A stretch of DNA of 64,000 nucleotides from Bacillus cereus ATCC 14579 (GTDB lineage Bacteria > Bacillota > Bacilli > Bacillales > Bacillaceae_G): assembly GCF_000007825.1 (NCBI RefSeq), contig NC_004722.1:2024501-2088500 (forward strand), read 5' to 3'. The position numbers and the translations under genes are program-made. This document shows, one piece after another, positions 54,729 through 63,696 of this stretch; the stretch's first letter is position 1, and each line of letters opens with the position of its first letter. Below the pieces are notes generated by a model. It was not told the DNA's origin. It ran no database searches and saw nothing but the letters and a program-made list of their open reading frames with translations.

Positions 54729-57134
54729 TTATTTCACAGTTTCTACTTCATACATCGCTTTTAATGATTTCGTTTCTAGTGCTTGTCCCCATGCTTCCGT
54801 ATATGTTCTACGAGCTGTTTGGAAACGTTCATTTAACGTAGTAACCATACTTGCATCTTGTAGTATTTCTTTTATGTGATCGAAGCCTAAACGTTCTGTC
54901 CAGTAGGCGGTACGCTCTCCGTAAATACCAGTTTCACGATAATATTGCATGTAAGCTGCAGCGATGCGAAGGACATCATCTTCAGTAGGGACAATCATTA
55001 CAAAATCAGCTTCACGTACTTCTGTACCACCATTTCCGCCAATATAAAGTTGGTATCCATTTTCGACACAAACAACGCCAAAATCTTTCGTCAGTACTTC
55101 CGCACAGTTACGCGGACAGCCCGTTACACCCATCTTCATTTTATGAGGTGTATCTACCATTTCTAATGATTGTTCAAGGAGCATACCAAGTCCTAATGAA
55201 TCTTTCGTACCGAAACGGCAGAAGCGAGAACCAACACATGATTTTACATTACGAAGCGATTTTGAATATGCATACCCCGAAGTCATATGTAAGTCAGCCC
55301 ATACGTTAGGTAAATCTTGTTTCTTGACACCGTATAAGCCAATTCGGCTTGCACCGGTAATTTTCACAAGTGGAACATCATACTTCTTCGCAACTTCAGC
55401 AATTTTCATTAAATCATCAGCTGTTGTAACGCCTCCGTACATACGTGGAATAACAGAGAATGTACCATCGTGCTGGATGTTACCATTCATTCTTTCATTA
55501 ACGAAACGGGACGATTTATCATCTTCATATTCTTCTGGAATCGCCATACGTAAATAGTAGTTTAAAGCAGGGCGGCATTTCGAACAGCCGTCTTCATGTG
55601 CAAAACCAAGAACATTTCGTACTTCTTTTGGAGATTTTAAGCCTTTCTCGTGAATGGCTGCTACGACTTCATCACGGGATAAAGGTGTACATCCACACAT
55701 ACCGGCAGATTGCGCTGAGGCATCAAAAGCATCTCCAAGTGTATGAGATAAAACTTGTTCCACAAGTGGACGACATTTACCACAAGAACCTGCGGCTTTC
55801 GTACAGCCTTTAACTTCTTCAAAAGTCGTTAACTCTTGTTCTAAAATGGCGTGAACGATTGAACCTTTCGTAACACCATTACATCCACAAATCGTGTCAT
55901 CCGCACTCATTGTAGCAACGTCAAATTCACTTTCTTCACCAGCTTTGTGAAGAAGGGAAGCTGGTGTATATTCTTGTATATCTTCTTCCTTCTTTAACAT
56001 GCTAAAGAGACGTGTACCGTCAGCTGTGTCACCATATAAAACGATACCGACGACTTTATTATCACGAATTAATACTTTTTTATAGGAACGTTTACATTCA
56101 TCAAAGATTGATATTGCTTTCGTTTGATCATCTTCATAAATTTGACCAGCAGAGAATAAATCACAACCTGCAACTTTTAATTGCGTACCGACGATACTGC
56201 CCGAATATCCATCAGTTTGTAAATTTGTTATATGTTTTGCTAGTATCGCACCTTGTTCATAAAGAGGAGCAACAAGTCCATATGCGATACCGTCATGCTC
56301 TGCACATTCTCCAACTGCATAAATGGACTCATCATTTGTTAGCATATAGTCATTGACTACAATACCGCGATTTACAATTAAACCGGCATCTTTTGCTATT
56401 TGCGTATTTGGGCGTATTCCGACAGCCATTACGATTAAATCACAATCTACAACTTCACCATCTTCAAATTGAATGCCCTCAACATGGTCTGTACCAAGAA
56501 TTTTTACAGTTTTCTTTTCCATTAGAAATTTCATGCCTTGCGCTTCTAAATCTTCGCGCAGAAGAGAAGCTGCTTTCGTATCTAGTTGTTGCTCCATTAA
56601 GTTTGGCATTAAATGAACAACATGTACGTCCATCCCTAAGTCAATAAGACCTCTTGCGGCTTCTAAACCAAGTAACCCACCACCAATGACAACAGCCTTT
56701 TTCTTTTCATTAGCGGTATCAATCATAAATTGTGTATCTTCAATTGTTCGAAATCCTGTTACACCAGGGAGAGTGGAACCTTCTACAGGCAAAATAAAAG
56801 CACTAGAACCTGTTGCGATAATGAGTTTGTCATATGTAAGAGTACGATTCTTTTCTGTAATAATAATTTTTTCTTCTCGGTTAATACTTTGAACTTTTTC
56901 ATTTGTATACAAAGTTATTTCGTTTTCTTCATACCAACTGTATTCATTCATAATGATATCTTGCATATTTGTTTTGCCTTGTAAAACATGAGAGAGCATA
57001 ATACGGTTGTAGTTTGGATGAGGTTCATCTCCAAAAATAGTAATCTCATATGAATCACTATCATGTTTTAATATTTCTTCCATACAGCGTATGCCAGCCA
57101 TACCATTTCCGATCATAACTAAACGTTTTTTCAT
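54729..57134 (-). CDS. nirB: Nitrite reductase large subunit
   Basis: An 801-residue flavoprotein-siroheme enzyme reducing nitrite to ammonia with NADH. The FAD site is MIGNGMAGIRCMEEIL, and the NADH site VVIGGGLLGLEAARGL. A BFD-like [2Fe-2S] domain follows (CGCNGVTKG ... GSCGKC), then the sulfite/nitrite reductase half. The siroheme/[4Fe-4S] Cys are in CVGSRFCRFG and GCPRNCAEV. Ribosome site AAAGGGGAAA. It begins the operon driven by the Fnr box at 57211 (B. subtilis name nasD). Confidence 0.95.
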   Translation of the reverse strand: MKKRLVMIGNGMAGIRCMEEILKHDSDSYEITIFGDEPHPNYNRIMLSHVLQGKTNMQDIIMNEYSWYEENEITLYTNEKVQSINREEKIIITEKNRTLTYDKLIIATGSSAFILPVEGSTLPGVTGFRTIEDTQFMIDTANEKKKAVVIGGGLLGLEAARGLIDLGMDVHVVHLMPNLMEQQLDTKAASLLREDLEAQGMKFLMEKKTVKILGTDHVEGIQFEDGEVVDCDLIVMAVGIRPNTQIAKDAGLIVNRGIVVNDYMLTNDESIYAVGECAEHDGIAYGLVAPLYEQGAILAKHITNLQTDGYSGSIVGTQLKVAGCDLFSAGQIYEDDQTKAISIFDECKRSYKKVLIRDNKVVGIVLYGDTADGTRLFSMLKKEEDIQEYTPASLLHKAGEESEFDVATMSADDTICGCNGVTKGSIVHAILEQELTTFEEVKGCTKAAGSCGKCRPLVEQVLSHTLGDAFDASAQSAGMCGCTPLSRDEVVAAIHEKGLKSPKEVRNVLGFAHEDGCSKCRPALNYYLRMAIPEEYEDDKSSRFVNERMNGNIQHDGTFSVIPRMYGGVTTADDLMKIAEVAKKYDVPLVKITGASRIGLYGVKKQDLPNVWADLHMTSGYAYSKSLRNVKSCVGSRFCRFGTKDSLGLGMLLEQSLEMVDTPHKMKMGVTGCPRNCAEVLTKDFGVVCVENGYQLYIGGNGGTEVREADFVMIVPTEDDVLRIAAAYMQYYRETGIYGERTAYWTERLGFDHIKEILQDASMVTTLNERFQTARRTYTEAWGQALETKSLKAMYEVETVK

Positions 57135-57183
57135 TTTCGTTTCCCCTTTTTCTGTGAAATGTTGAACAAAGGATTATGTTTTT

Positions 57184-57226
57184 ATTATAGAAAATCAAAA
57201 AAGGAAGAGATGTGATGTTTATCACA
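57184..57226 (-). promoter_or_regulatory. Fnr box and -10 of the nirBD operon
   Basis: A perfect palindrome TGTGA-N6-TCACA at 57211-57226. On the minus strand TATAAT is read from 57189 to 57184. Centres are 32 bp apart, the same as at narG and moaA, with the start predicted near 57177. Confidence 0.92.
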
Positions 57227-57300
57227 TTTTTATAATGATTCACAAATTGTTAAAATTCGGATTTATTCGAGAGGGATGTGTATAGTCTTTACCAAATGAA

Positions 57301-57338
57301 AGAGCAGGACATAAGTATGTATACTCATGTCCTGCTCT
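57301..57338 (-). terminator. Terminator after the iron-sulfur repair gene
   Basis: AGAGCAGGACAT pairs with ATGTCCTGCTCT over 14 bases. It separates the repair gene from the nirB promoter. Confidence 0.88.
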
Positions 57339-57342
57339 TTAT

Positions 57343-58050
57343 TTATGCTCTCGTAATGGCACGTGGAAATAAAATATTATTTTCTAAATGAATGTGCTCA
57401 AATAAATCAGACTCTAGCGCTTCAAGACGTTGGTAAACAAGTCGATAAGTACCGCAAGCTCCTTCTGGAGGAGTAAAGTCATTTGTAACTTTACGAAGTT
57501 CTTTAATAATGTTGCCTGCGTGGTTATGTTCATTTTCCAACTCATCTACTATTTTACGTAATTTCACATAGTTTTCGTCAATTGGATTTTGTTCAAATTC
57601 TAAAATTAATGGGAAATCTTCTGTTTCTTCTTTAATTAAATGCTGTTCTAATTCCATCTTTAATTCGTGAAATAGCTTATGAATTTGAGCTAAGTGAGGC
57701 TGACTTGCTCCGTGGACGCGTAATACTTTCGTCACATACGGACTTAACTGTGGTAATTCTTCATTTAAATAGCGATGATGCTTATTTATAACATAATCAA
57801 TCAATTCACGATAAGAAGCATTTTTCCAATCAATTTCAGATTCATTTAATCGTTTCGTATTATGATAAAGCGTATTTAATTCTGTAAGTACTTCTGTTGC
57901 TGATAAATTTCTTTCATGAATTGCATCAATAAGTGGTTTATTACCACCACAACAAAAGTCTATTCTATATGATTTAAAAAGATTACTAGCTTTTGGAAAT
58001 TGTGTAACAATCTCACCGACAATAGAAGTTTCAGTAAATGTATGTTCCAT
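57343..58050 (-). CDS. ric: Di-iron iron-sulfur cluster repair protein (Ric/ScdA/YtfE)
   Basis: A 235-residue protein. The N-terminal ScdA_N domain holds DFCCGGNKPLIDA. A hemerythrin-like four-helix part with His/Glu ligands follows (KHHRYLNEELP, HLIKEETEDFPL, ENEHNHAG, HIHLENNILFPRA). It restores iron-sulfur centres hurt by nitric oxide or peroxide, which fits a place beside nitrite reductase. An Fnr-like box precedes it. Confidence 0.93.
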   Translation of the reverse strand: MEHTFTETSIVGEIVTQFPKASNLFKSYRIDFCCGGNKPLIDAIHERNLSATEVLTELNTLYHNTKRLNESEIDWKNASYRELIDYVINKHHRYLNEELPQLSPYVTKVLRVHGASQPHLAQIHKLFHELKMELEQHLIKEETEDFPLILEFEQNPIDENYVKLRKIVDELENEHNHAGNIIKELRKVTNDFTPPEGACGTYRLVYQRLEALESDLFEHIHLENNILFPRAITRA

Positions 58051-58090
58051 ATGAATGCCTCCATAAAGTTTGAATGTAATATCTAAATTA

Positions 58091-58133
58091 AGAATAGCAA
58101 TAAATGAAAAACAATGTGGTGATTGAAATCACT
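58091..58133 (-). promoter_or_regulatory. Imperfect Fnr box and -10 of the ric gene
   Basis: GGTGA-TTGAAA-TCACT at 58118-58133 keeps the inner GTGA-N6-TCAC of an Fnr site but loses both outer bases. On the minus strand TATTCT (58096 to 58091) would be the -10. The centre-to-centre distance is again 32 bp. Confidence 0.62.
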
Positions 58134-58218
58134 TATAATGTGTCAATTTTAAGGATAATCAAATGAGTTTTATAAAAGGAAGAGGGAGAGGGAATTCGTC
58201 ATAATAGTTTCTGATAAT

Positions 58219-58249
58219 AAAAAAGAAGCTTACTAGAAGCTTCTTTTTT
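58219..58249 (-). terminator. Intrinsic terminator of the Excalibur-domain gene
   Basis: AAAAAAGAAGCTT pairs with AAGCTTCTTTTTT over 5 bases. Confidence 0.9.
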
Positions 58250-58253
58250 ACTA

Positions 58254-59148
58254 CTATTTTTCACATGCAACTCCATCGCCATCACGATCAAGATGTGAGT
58301 CATAACCTGGTTGTCCTTTATATAGAGGAGCTTTCCCGGCAGCTCTAACTGCGGCACAATTTTTGTAATATGCACTACTAGTATTTCCTGAAGCAGGTTG
58401 TGTTTGAGCTTGCTGTGCTTTTTGCTCTTCTTGTTGCTTACGAGCTTGTTCATCAGCCTGACGTTTTTGCTCTTCTTGTTGCTTACGAGCTTGCTCATCA
58501 GCTAGGCGTTTTTGCTCTTCTTGTTGCTTACGAGCTTGCTCATCAGCTAGGCGTTTTTGCTCTTCTTGTTGTTTACGAGCTTGTTCATCGGCTAGACGTT
58601 TTTGCTCTTCTTGTTGTTTACGGGCTTGTTCATCAGCCTGACGTTTTTCATCCTCTTGCTTACGAGCTTGTTCATCGGCTAGACGCTTCTCATCTTCTTG
58701 CTTTTGAGTTTTTTCGTCCGCCTCTTTTTTCTTTTCGCTATCTTTCTGTTCTTCATTGTTAGAAGCAACTTTTGTACTAGTTGCTGTCGTTTTTTCAGAA
58801 GAAGGATCTGAAATACCTGATAGCGCAACAAAAATGACAAATAATACGGCTGTAATAATAAATTGTTTTTTCGCTACACCTGTTTTCTTAATAACAGATA
58901 AGATTGCTAGAACAAGGAAGAATATAAATAGAATGAAACTTAAAGTAGAAAAAAACTGCGACGACGGGGTGTTCCGATTTTGTTGTACCGGCCGTTATTA
59001 ATATAATAGAAATCATAAAAAGAATAACGGTAGGACGTCCATATTGTTTTGCTTTTCCATTTTTCTTAAAGAATGAAATAATACATAAGATTAAAAGAAT
59101 AAAAGCAATAAAAAATAAAGCTGCACCAATATTACTTAAAATCGTCAT
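58254..59148 (-). pseudogene. Excalibur calcium-binding domain membrane protein, frameshifted
   Basis: ATG 59148 lies 6 bp after GGAGGT. The frame gives two membrane helices, then runs off at a run of seven A (58949-58955). With six, it continues as FSTLSFILFIFFLVLAIL and a fourth helix, then a long charged coiled coil of 15-residue repeats, and ends at 58254 with YYKNCAAVRAAGKAP and DRDGDGVACEK, the Excalibur motif (a Ca-binding DxDxDGxxCE loop). The second part contains no ATG, GTG or TTG in frame, so it is easily missed. Whole length would be about 298 residues. Probably a membrane-tethered surface protein. Confidence 0.85.
58441..58704 (-). repeat. 45-bp in-frame tandem repeats
   Basis: Four 45-bp units (58441-58620) and two 42-bp units (58621-58704) code for KQQEEQKRLADEQAR and KQEDEKRLADEQAR. 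Units differ by a few silent or L/Q changes. They form the coiled coil of the Excalibur-domain protein and are a likely variable-number locus. Confidence 0.9.
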
Positions 59149-59356
59149 TTTCATACCTCCATTTGTAAGATTCTTCTTATTGATTATATAGGAACTTATT
59201 GGATATTACACGTTTTATATAAATTTAGAAAGTTAATATTTTTACTAGACTTATAAACATTTATTTTGTATATAAGGAAAAATAGATATATTTCCTATTA
59301 CGTTTTGAAAGAGATTTCATAAATTATAGTATATCGATTGAAAGGAGGAGATTTGA

Positions 59357-59509
59357 ATGGAATTTCAATTGTTGGTAACTTGTATATTACAAGAAGGTAA
59401 TGCTTACTTTTTAGTAACGAAGGTAGACGATGTTATTACGTTAAAAGTACCGATTACTGCGGGAGTAGCAGGTTTATTTTTAGCTTTAGGTGTACCAAGA
59501 TGTTCTTAA
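59357..59509 (+). CDS. 50-residue small protein
   Basis: ATG 59357 follows AAAGGAGGAG by 6 bp, among the best ribosome sites in the window, and a terminator follows. The peptide begins MEFQLLVTCILQEGNAYFLV, continues with VITLKVPITAGVAGLFLALG and ends in PRCS. It is hydrophobic without a signal peptide. I do not know its family. Its neighbours suggest sporulation but nothing proves it. Confidence 0.7.
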   Translation: MEFQLLVTCILQEGNAYFLVTKVDDVITLKVPITAGVAGLFLALGVPRCS

Positions 59510-59520
59510 TTTAAATCTCT

Positions 59521-59560
59521 ATAGTAGAAGGGGAAGGGACATGCCTTCCTTTTCTACTAT
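59521..59560 (+). terminator. Intrinsic terminator
   Basis: ATAGTAGAAGGGGAAGG pairs with CCTTCCTTTTCTACTAT, with two G-T pairs. Confidence 0.85.
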
Positions 59561-59605
59561 TACATAATATAATTATGTAAACTTAAATATCATATTTGTG
59601 ATAGC

Positions 59606-59632
59606 ACGTTTGAAATGGACATGCATATACTA
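59606..59632 (+). promoter_or_regulatory. Possible sigma-K promoter
   Basis: AC at 59606-59607, 16 bases, then CATATACTA at 59624-59632 fits the sigma-K pattern AC-N16/17-CATAnnnTA. A short pattern that can occur by chance. Confidence 0.35.
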
Positions 59633-59727
59633 TAATGTTTCATTGGATGTTAGCGGTGAAAGGTAGTTTTAATAAGTGCATCCAGTGATGTTTTTAAGTT
59701 ATGAAAATAAAAGAGGTGCTATTATAT

Positions 59728-59937
59728 ATGAAAAGAAAAACATTTGATATTCCAGTTACATTGCGAAGAGAGTGGTTTTTACTAGAGTTAGCTTATTTAA
59801 CGAAAAAATATGGAATTGAAATTGCAACTAGCAAAATGGATGCTGCACCGTTTTTAAGAGATCAAGTTACAGAATCAAAGATAGGGAAAGGGTTACAATA
59901 CGATAAATATGATGATGAATATATAATTGAAAATTAA
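59728..59937 (+). CDS. Small hypothetical protein
   Basis: A 69-residue soluble protein from ATG 59728, which has AAAGAGGTGC upstream; an in-frame ATG at 59701 lacks a ribosome site. The sequence is charged (RREWFLLELAYLTKKYG, QYDKYDDEYIIEN). No family recognised. A possible sigma-K promoter lies about 95 bp upstream, and a terminator follows. Confidence 0.65.
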   Translation: MKRKTFDIPVTLRREWFLLELAYLTKKYGIEIATSKMDAAPFLRDQVTESKIGKGLQYDKYDDEYIIEN

Positions 59938-59980
59938 AGGGTAACAACAAAATTAAATTAATTTATAACAAAGTATATAA

Positions 59981-60012
59981 TAAAGCAGATTCTAAATATA
60001 GAATCTGCTTTA
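59981..60012. terminator. Two-way intrinsic terminator
   Basis: TAAAGCAGATTCTA pairs perfectly with TAGAATCTGCTTTA over 4 bases, between the small gene and the converging acetyltransferase gene. Confidence 0.9.
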
Positions 60013-60033
60013 TTATGAAGTACTTGTAGTCAA

Positions 60034-60873
60034 CTAACCTCTTTCTAGTGTTTTTCCTACATATTTCTCTTGCGTTATTCCAAAAGATTCACGAAGAATG
60101 CGAGCATAATCTTTAGATTCTATTGGTCGTTTATTTTTAGTGCCTTTAAAGGTTTCTGTATAATTTTTATTTGTTAATGATATGTGACCATAAGTAGTTA
60201 ATTTACAAGTGATAGCCCCTTTATTAAAAGGAGATTCTTTATGCTCTACAATCACTTTTTGAATGTTATTCACTTTTTTCTCATCTATTGGATCTACAGT
60301 GAAAGCATAGCCTATTTTCCATTCGTTTGAAGGTTCAGATTGTAAGAAACTTGTAGATTCCCCGTTAGCCCCTTTTCTCATTTCTAAAATATGCGTACCT
60401 TTTCGAGTATTTCGCTTACGAATTCGATATTCTCCTGTTTGAGAGGAGATGACTTCTCCGTTAAAAGGGACTGGATGTAAAGGGAGATGAGATGCAAAAC
60501 CTGCATCCACAACATAATCTTTATCCTCATGACTTAATATGATAATGACATGACCATCATCGGGTTTCCATTTATTATCGTACAGATCATAAACAGTACC
60601 GGCTACTTTGTATACTTGAAACCCACAATCAATTAAAAAATAATACAATAAGGAGTTTAATTCATAACAAAGTCCACCTCGTTTTTGAATAAGTAACTTT
60701 TCTATTAAGTTATCTTTTGAGATATTTTTAATAGTACCAGCCATAATATCAAGATTTTCATAGGGGAGAATCATTCCCATTTTTAAGAGAATTTCATCTA
60801 AATCATCAAATGTTATTTCTTTTGCAGGAATTTTTAAGCGTTTAAAAAACTCCTTTTGTAAATTGGTCATCAT
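60034..60873 (-). CDS. nat: Arylamine N-acetyltransferase
   Basis: A 279-residue enzyme moving acetyl from acetyl-CoA to arylamines. The catalytic triad is seen as Cys in KRGGLCYELN, His in DDGHVIII and Asp in VVDAGFASHLP. Family length is normal. ATG 60873 follows AAAGGAGA by 7-8 bp; the frame runs open to 60915 without a site. Confidence 0.93.
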   Translation of the reverse strand: MMTNLQKEFFKRLKIPAKEITFDDLDEILLKMGMILPYENLDIMAGTIKNISKDNLIEKLLIQKRGGLCYELNSLLYYFLIDCGFQVYKVAGTVYDLYDNKWKPDDGHVIIILSHEDKDYVVDAGFASHLPLHPVPFNGEVISSQTGEYRIRKRNTRKGTHILEMRKGANGESTSFLQSEPSNEWKIGYAFTVDPIDEKKVNNIQKVIVEHKESPFNKGAITCKLTTYGHISLTNKNYTETFKGTKNKRPIESKDYARILRESFGITQEKYVGKTLERG

Positions 60874-60915
60874 AAAGTATTCTCCTTTCTTTTTACAGAA
60901 TTTTCTTCTGCTCAC

Positions 60916-61426
60916 CGATAGGTTAGTACTTCTAAAAAGTTAATTCAAGTGCGCGGAAATTATCATAATATATGTTTCTGGAAATGTGATTGTTTTTTCT
61001 GAAATTTCAGTTTAATTTTTAATTGTAGGAAAGTCTTATAATATAAGCTCCTTTAAAATTAGTTTGTATTTAATGAAAAGAAAGTACAGATCTTTATTAT
61101 ATTTTTAAATAACTAACTAGTAATAAAATGTTTTTTCACTAAAATTTTTTCAAGATTTGTATGCTTTATATAAACAATATTGATTTAAAAAATATCTGGA
61201 TGTAGCTAAGTAAACAATTATTGAGAAACTTTTTTGTCGTATTCTATCAAAAGGAAGAGGTAGAAACAAAGAGAATAACGAGAGTTAAGAAAGAGGGTAT
61301 ACAACTAGTAACCTTCTAAAAATAGGGCTAACATCTTTTTAAAATAAAAGATTAGCTATTATTAAGGAAGGGAAAATATAAAATATTATAAAGAACACCT
61401 TCTTTCAAAAAAATAGGGGGAGTAAT
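60916..61426. other. AT-rich spacer upstream of the secreted lipase
   Basis: About 510 bp without a coding frame. I looked for a PlcR box (TATGNA-N4-TNCATA) and found none. Confidence 0.5.
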
Positions 61427-63028
61427 ATGCGACTGATGAGAAGATGTGTGGCCTTACTAATTGTATTTTTTATCATGGCTCCAACGATTAGCACAAATGT
61501 ACAGGCAGAAGTTGTAAAAGAGCTTGGAAAGGGGTTTCCTGATACAGAAGTATTCACACCTGGAGAATGGTTTTTAGGCCAAAAACCTGCTAATTATGAT
61601 GAGAATAAACCGCCAATTCTCTTTGTACAAGGAAGAAATGGTAATGCTGATAGTTGGTATGGAAAGACAGTATATCATGATATAAATGATATGTATGATT
61701 ATGCTTTAAAAGCAGGCTATCAAACAGTGTTTATACAATTGTATGATGCTGCGGGGAAAGGTTCGGCTAGTCAGTGGGATAACGGAAAATTGTTAGCACA
61801 AAAACTGGAAGAAATATATAATCATTTCGGTAAAAAAGTTAATATTGTAGCGCATAGTAAAGGTGGTATTGATACACAAGCCGCATTAGTTGAATATGGT
61901 GCGAATCGATTTGTTGGAAATGTTATTACACTTGCTACACCGCATCACGGCTCAAATTTAGCAGATTTGTCATATAGTTGGTGGGCAGGGTGGCTTGCTT
62001 CTATATTAGGTCAAAAAGATGATGGTACGTACTCGTTACAAATAGGTGAAATGGCAAAGTTTCGTTCAATAATAGATAACAACCCAGCAGCTAAATTAAA
62101 CCGTTACTATACGGCTACTGGAACTAGCTGGGGGCCAACATTTTCTGCATTATCTATGGGTGGGTTATATTTATCATCGTACGGTTCAAATGATGGACTA
62201 GTAAATGAATGGAGTGCCAAGCTATCGTACGGTACACATTTATTTACAGATTCCAGATTTGATCATGACAATATAAGAAAAGGATCAGCTGTTTTTGCAC
62301 GAATTGAACCATATTTACGTACGACAAATGTGGGATTACCAGCTTTAGTAGCATCCAGCACTAGTTCAAATGAAAATCTAGAACAATTAAATACAACTTC
62401 AAATCAAAATATTTTAGGAGGCGAATTACCACAAAATCAGTGGATAGAGCAAAGTATTTCTGTTGATAAAAAGGCTGAAGGAATAGTTTCTGTACTAACT
62501 GCTTCTTCTGATGTTGAAGTACAAATGGTATCTCCAAAAGGAAAAATCTATGCAAATAAAGATAGCGCTATAACTACTAGTGAAGGCGAATCTTTCTTTA
62601 ATGGGGCGACAATTAGAACATTTAAGTTTGATAAATTGGAAGTAGGCGAATGGAAAATCAAAATGATGGCGAAGCAGTCGAAAGATGCATATTTAGTTGT
62701 AAGCGATTACAAGGGTGGCGCGCCATTTGTTCTTCAAATGCCTACAAAAGTTAAAGTAAATAAACCTGAGTATAAACTGAAAAAATCACCTGTAGCACCT
62801 GAAATGAAAGGGGATCTTTCCATAACAGTAAGAGTCGTTAATAAAGAAGGTAAGTTAGTCTCTGAATTTAATGAATTACAAAATGTTAATACGAATACAT
62901 TTACAGGTGCTTTGAAAGATATAAAACAACCGGGAGTATATAACGTTACGATGGATATAAAAGGGATGAATAAAGAAGGAAAATCATATAATCGTACGAT
63001 TGTTAAGTCGGTTTATGTAGAGAAATAA
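61427..63028 (+). CDS. Secreted lipase/esterase
   Basis: A 533-residue exported alpha/beta hydrolase. The signal peptide has a basic start and core ALLIVFFIMAPTIS, with cleavage likely after VQA. The nucleophile elbow is VAHSKGG, in the Ala-x-Ser-x-Gly form common in Bacillus lipases. Candidate Asp and His follow in SSYGSNDGLVN and RFDHDNIRKG, and ATPHHGSNLADLS is typical of lipases. Residues ~310-533 are beta-rich accessory domains. It is exported by Sec, unlike the T7 lipase at 4140. AGGGGGAG precedes the ATG. Confidence 0.88.
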   Translation: MRLMRRCVALLIVFFIMAPTISTNVQAEVVKELGKGFPDTEVFTPGEWFLGQKPANYDENKPPILFVQGRNGNADSWYGKTVYHDINDMYDYALKAGYQTVFIQLYDAAGKGSASQWDNGKLLAQKLEEIYNHFGKKVNIVAHSKGGIDTQAALVEYGANRFVGNVITLATPHHGSNLADLSYSWWAGWLASILGQKDDGTYSLQIGEMAKFRSIIDNNPAAKLNRYYTATGTSWGPTFSALSMGGLYLSSYGSNDGLVNEWSAKLSYGTHLFTDSRFDHDNIRKGSAVFARIEPYLRTTNVGLPALVASSTSSNENLEQLNTTSNQNILGGELPQNQWIEQSISVDKKAEGIVSVLTASSDVEVQMVSPKGKIYANKDSAITTSEGESFFNGATIRTFKFDKLEVGEWKIKMMAKQSKDAYLVVSDYKGGAPFVLQMPTKVKVNKPEYKLKKSPVAPEMKGDLSITVRVVNKEGKLVSEFNELQNVNTNTFTGALKDIKQPGVYNVTMDIKGMNKEGKSYNRTIVKSVYVEK

Positions 63029-63050
63029 GGAAGAATAAATAAGTATAATA

Positions 63051-63095
63051 AAAAAGTGCAGAAATCTTGTGTTAGAAAGAATTCTGCACTTTTTT
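63051..63095 (+). terminator. Intrinsic terminator after the lipase
   Basis: AAAAAGTGCAGAA pairs with TTCTGCACTTTTT over about 18 bases. Confidence 0.88.
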
Positions 63096-63183
63096 TGCGT
63101 GATGAAAGATAATAAAAGTCGAAGAAAACTGTTATTCAATAAAAAAAGATGCTGAAATAGCATCTGAATGTAAAGAAATAATA

Positions 63184-63696
63184 TTAACTTAGTTTTGTAA
63201 CTGTTAATTCAACTGAATTTATACCATTGTCACAAGTTACAATACTTTGACGATTAAAACCACTATTATTTCTAAGTTGAAGAGTTGAATTAGCAGGCAC
63301 TGTAACAATCGTTTCGCCAACGAGTTGAAGACATTCGTTATTTGATGAAGTATTCATTTGAATAGCGAAGTCACCTTGACTATTAGCAAGTGGATTGTTA
63401 TTTAAAAATATAGTTATGACTGGGATATGTGGAAATACAGGATTTAAAGTAGTATTAATACTGGAAATGAACGAAACTCTATAATCACCAAATTGTCTAA
63501 AGTGTATAGTAGTAGGATTTAGTAAGGAAACGCCTCCTGCTAAAGGTCCAACGTGATTAAATGGAAAAGGATCGCCAAAAGGAACAGTTATAAATTCAGT
63601 TTGCCAAAAAGTTCCGTATGCAGGACAGCTGCGTTTATGTGAATGGTCACATGAACATTTTTTATACGAGTTTGAAGAATGATAGTATGAACCCAA
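63184..63696 (-). CDS. Exosporium-like jelly-roll protein
   Basis: A 170-residue protein from TTG 63696, which has AGGAGGT 6 bp upstream; upstream codons to 63756 lack a site. A Ser/His/Cys-rich N-terminus (SYYHSSNSYKKCSCDHSHKR) leads into a beta-rich domain that ends INSVELTVTKLS, like the C-terminal folds of BclA and ExsF/BxpB exosporium proteins. Likely on the outer spore layer; the exact family is unsure. Confidence 0.7.
   Translation of the reverse strand: MGSYYHSSNSYKKCSCDHSHKRSCPAYGTFWQTEFITVPFGDPFPFNHVGPLAGGVSLLNPTTIHFRQFGDYRVSFISSINTTLNPVFPHIPVITIFLNNNPLANSQGDFAIQMNTSSNNECLQLVGETIVTVPANSTLQLRNNSGFNRQSIVTCDNGINSVELTVTKLS

Noticed and set aside
58441..58704. Regular repeats that could suggest a CRISPR array
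   Set aside because: The units are contiguous without spacers, are 45 or 42 bp long and stay in frame within a coiled-coil protein.
58400..58762. Plus-strand open frame of 120 codons over the repeats
   Set aside because: It is the low-complexity antisense of the Excalibur gene's repeats, with no ribosome site.
60916..61426. PlcR box before the secreted lipase
   Set aside because: No sequence fitting TATGNA-N4-TNCATA was found.
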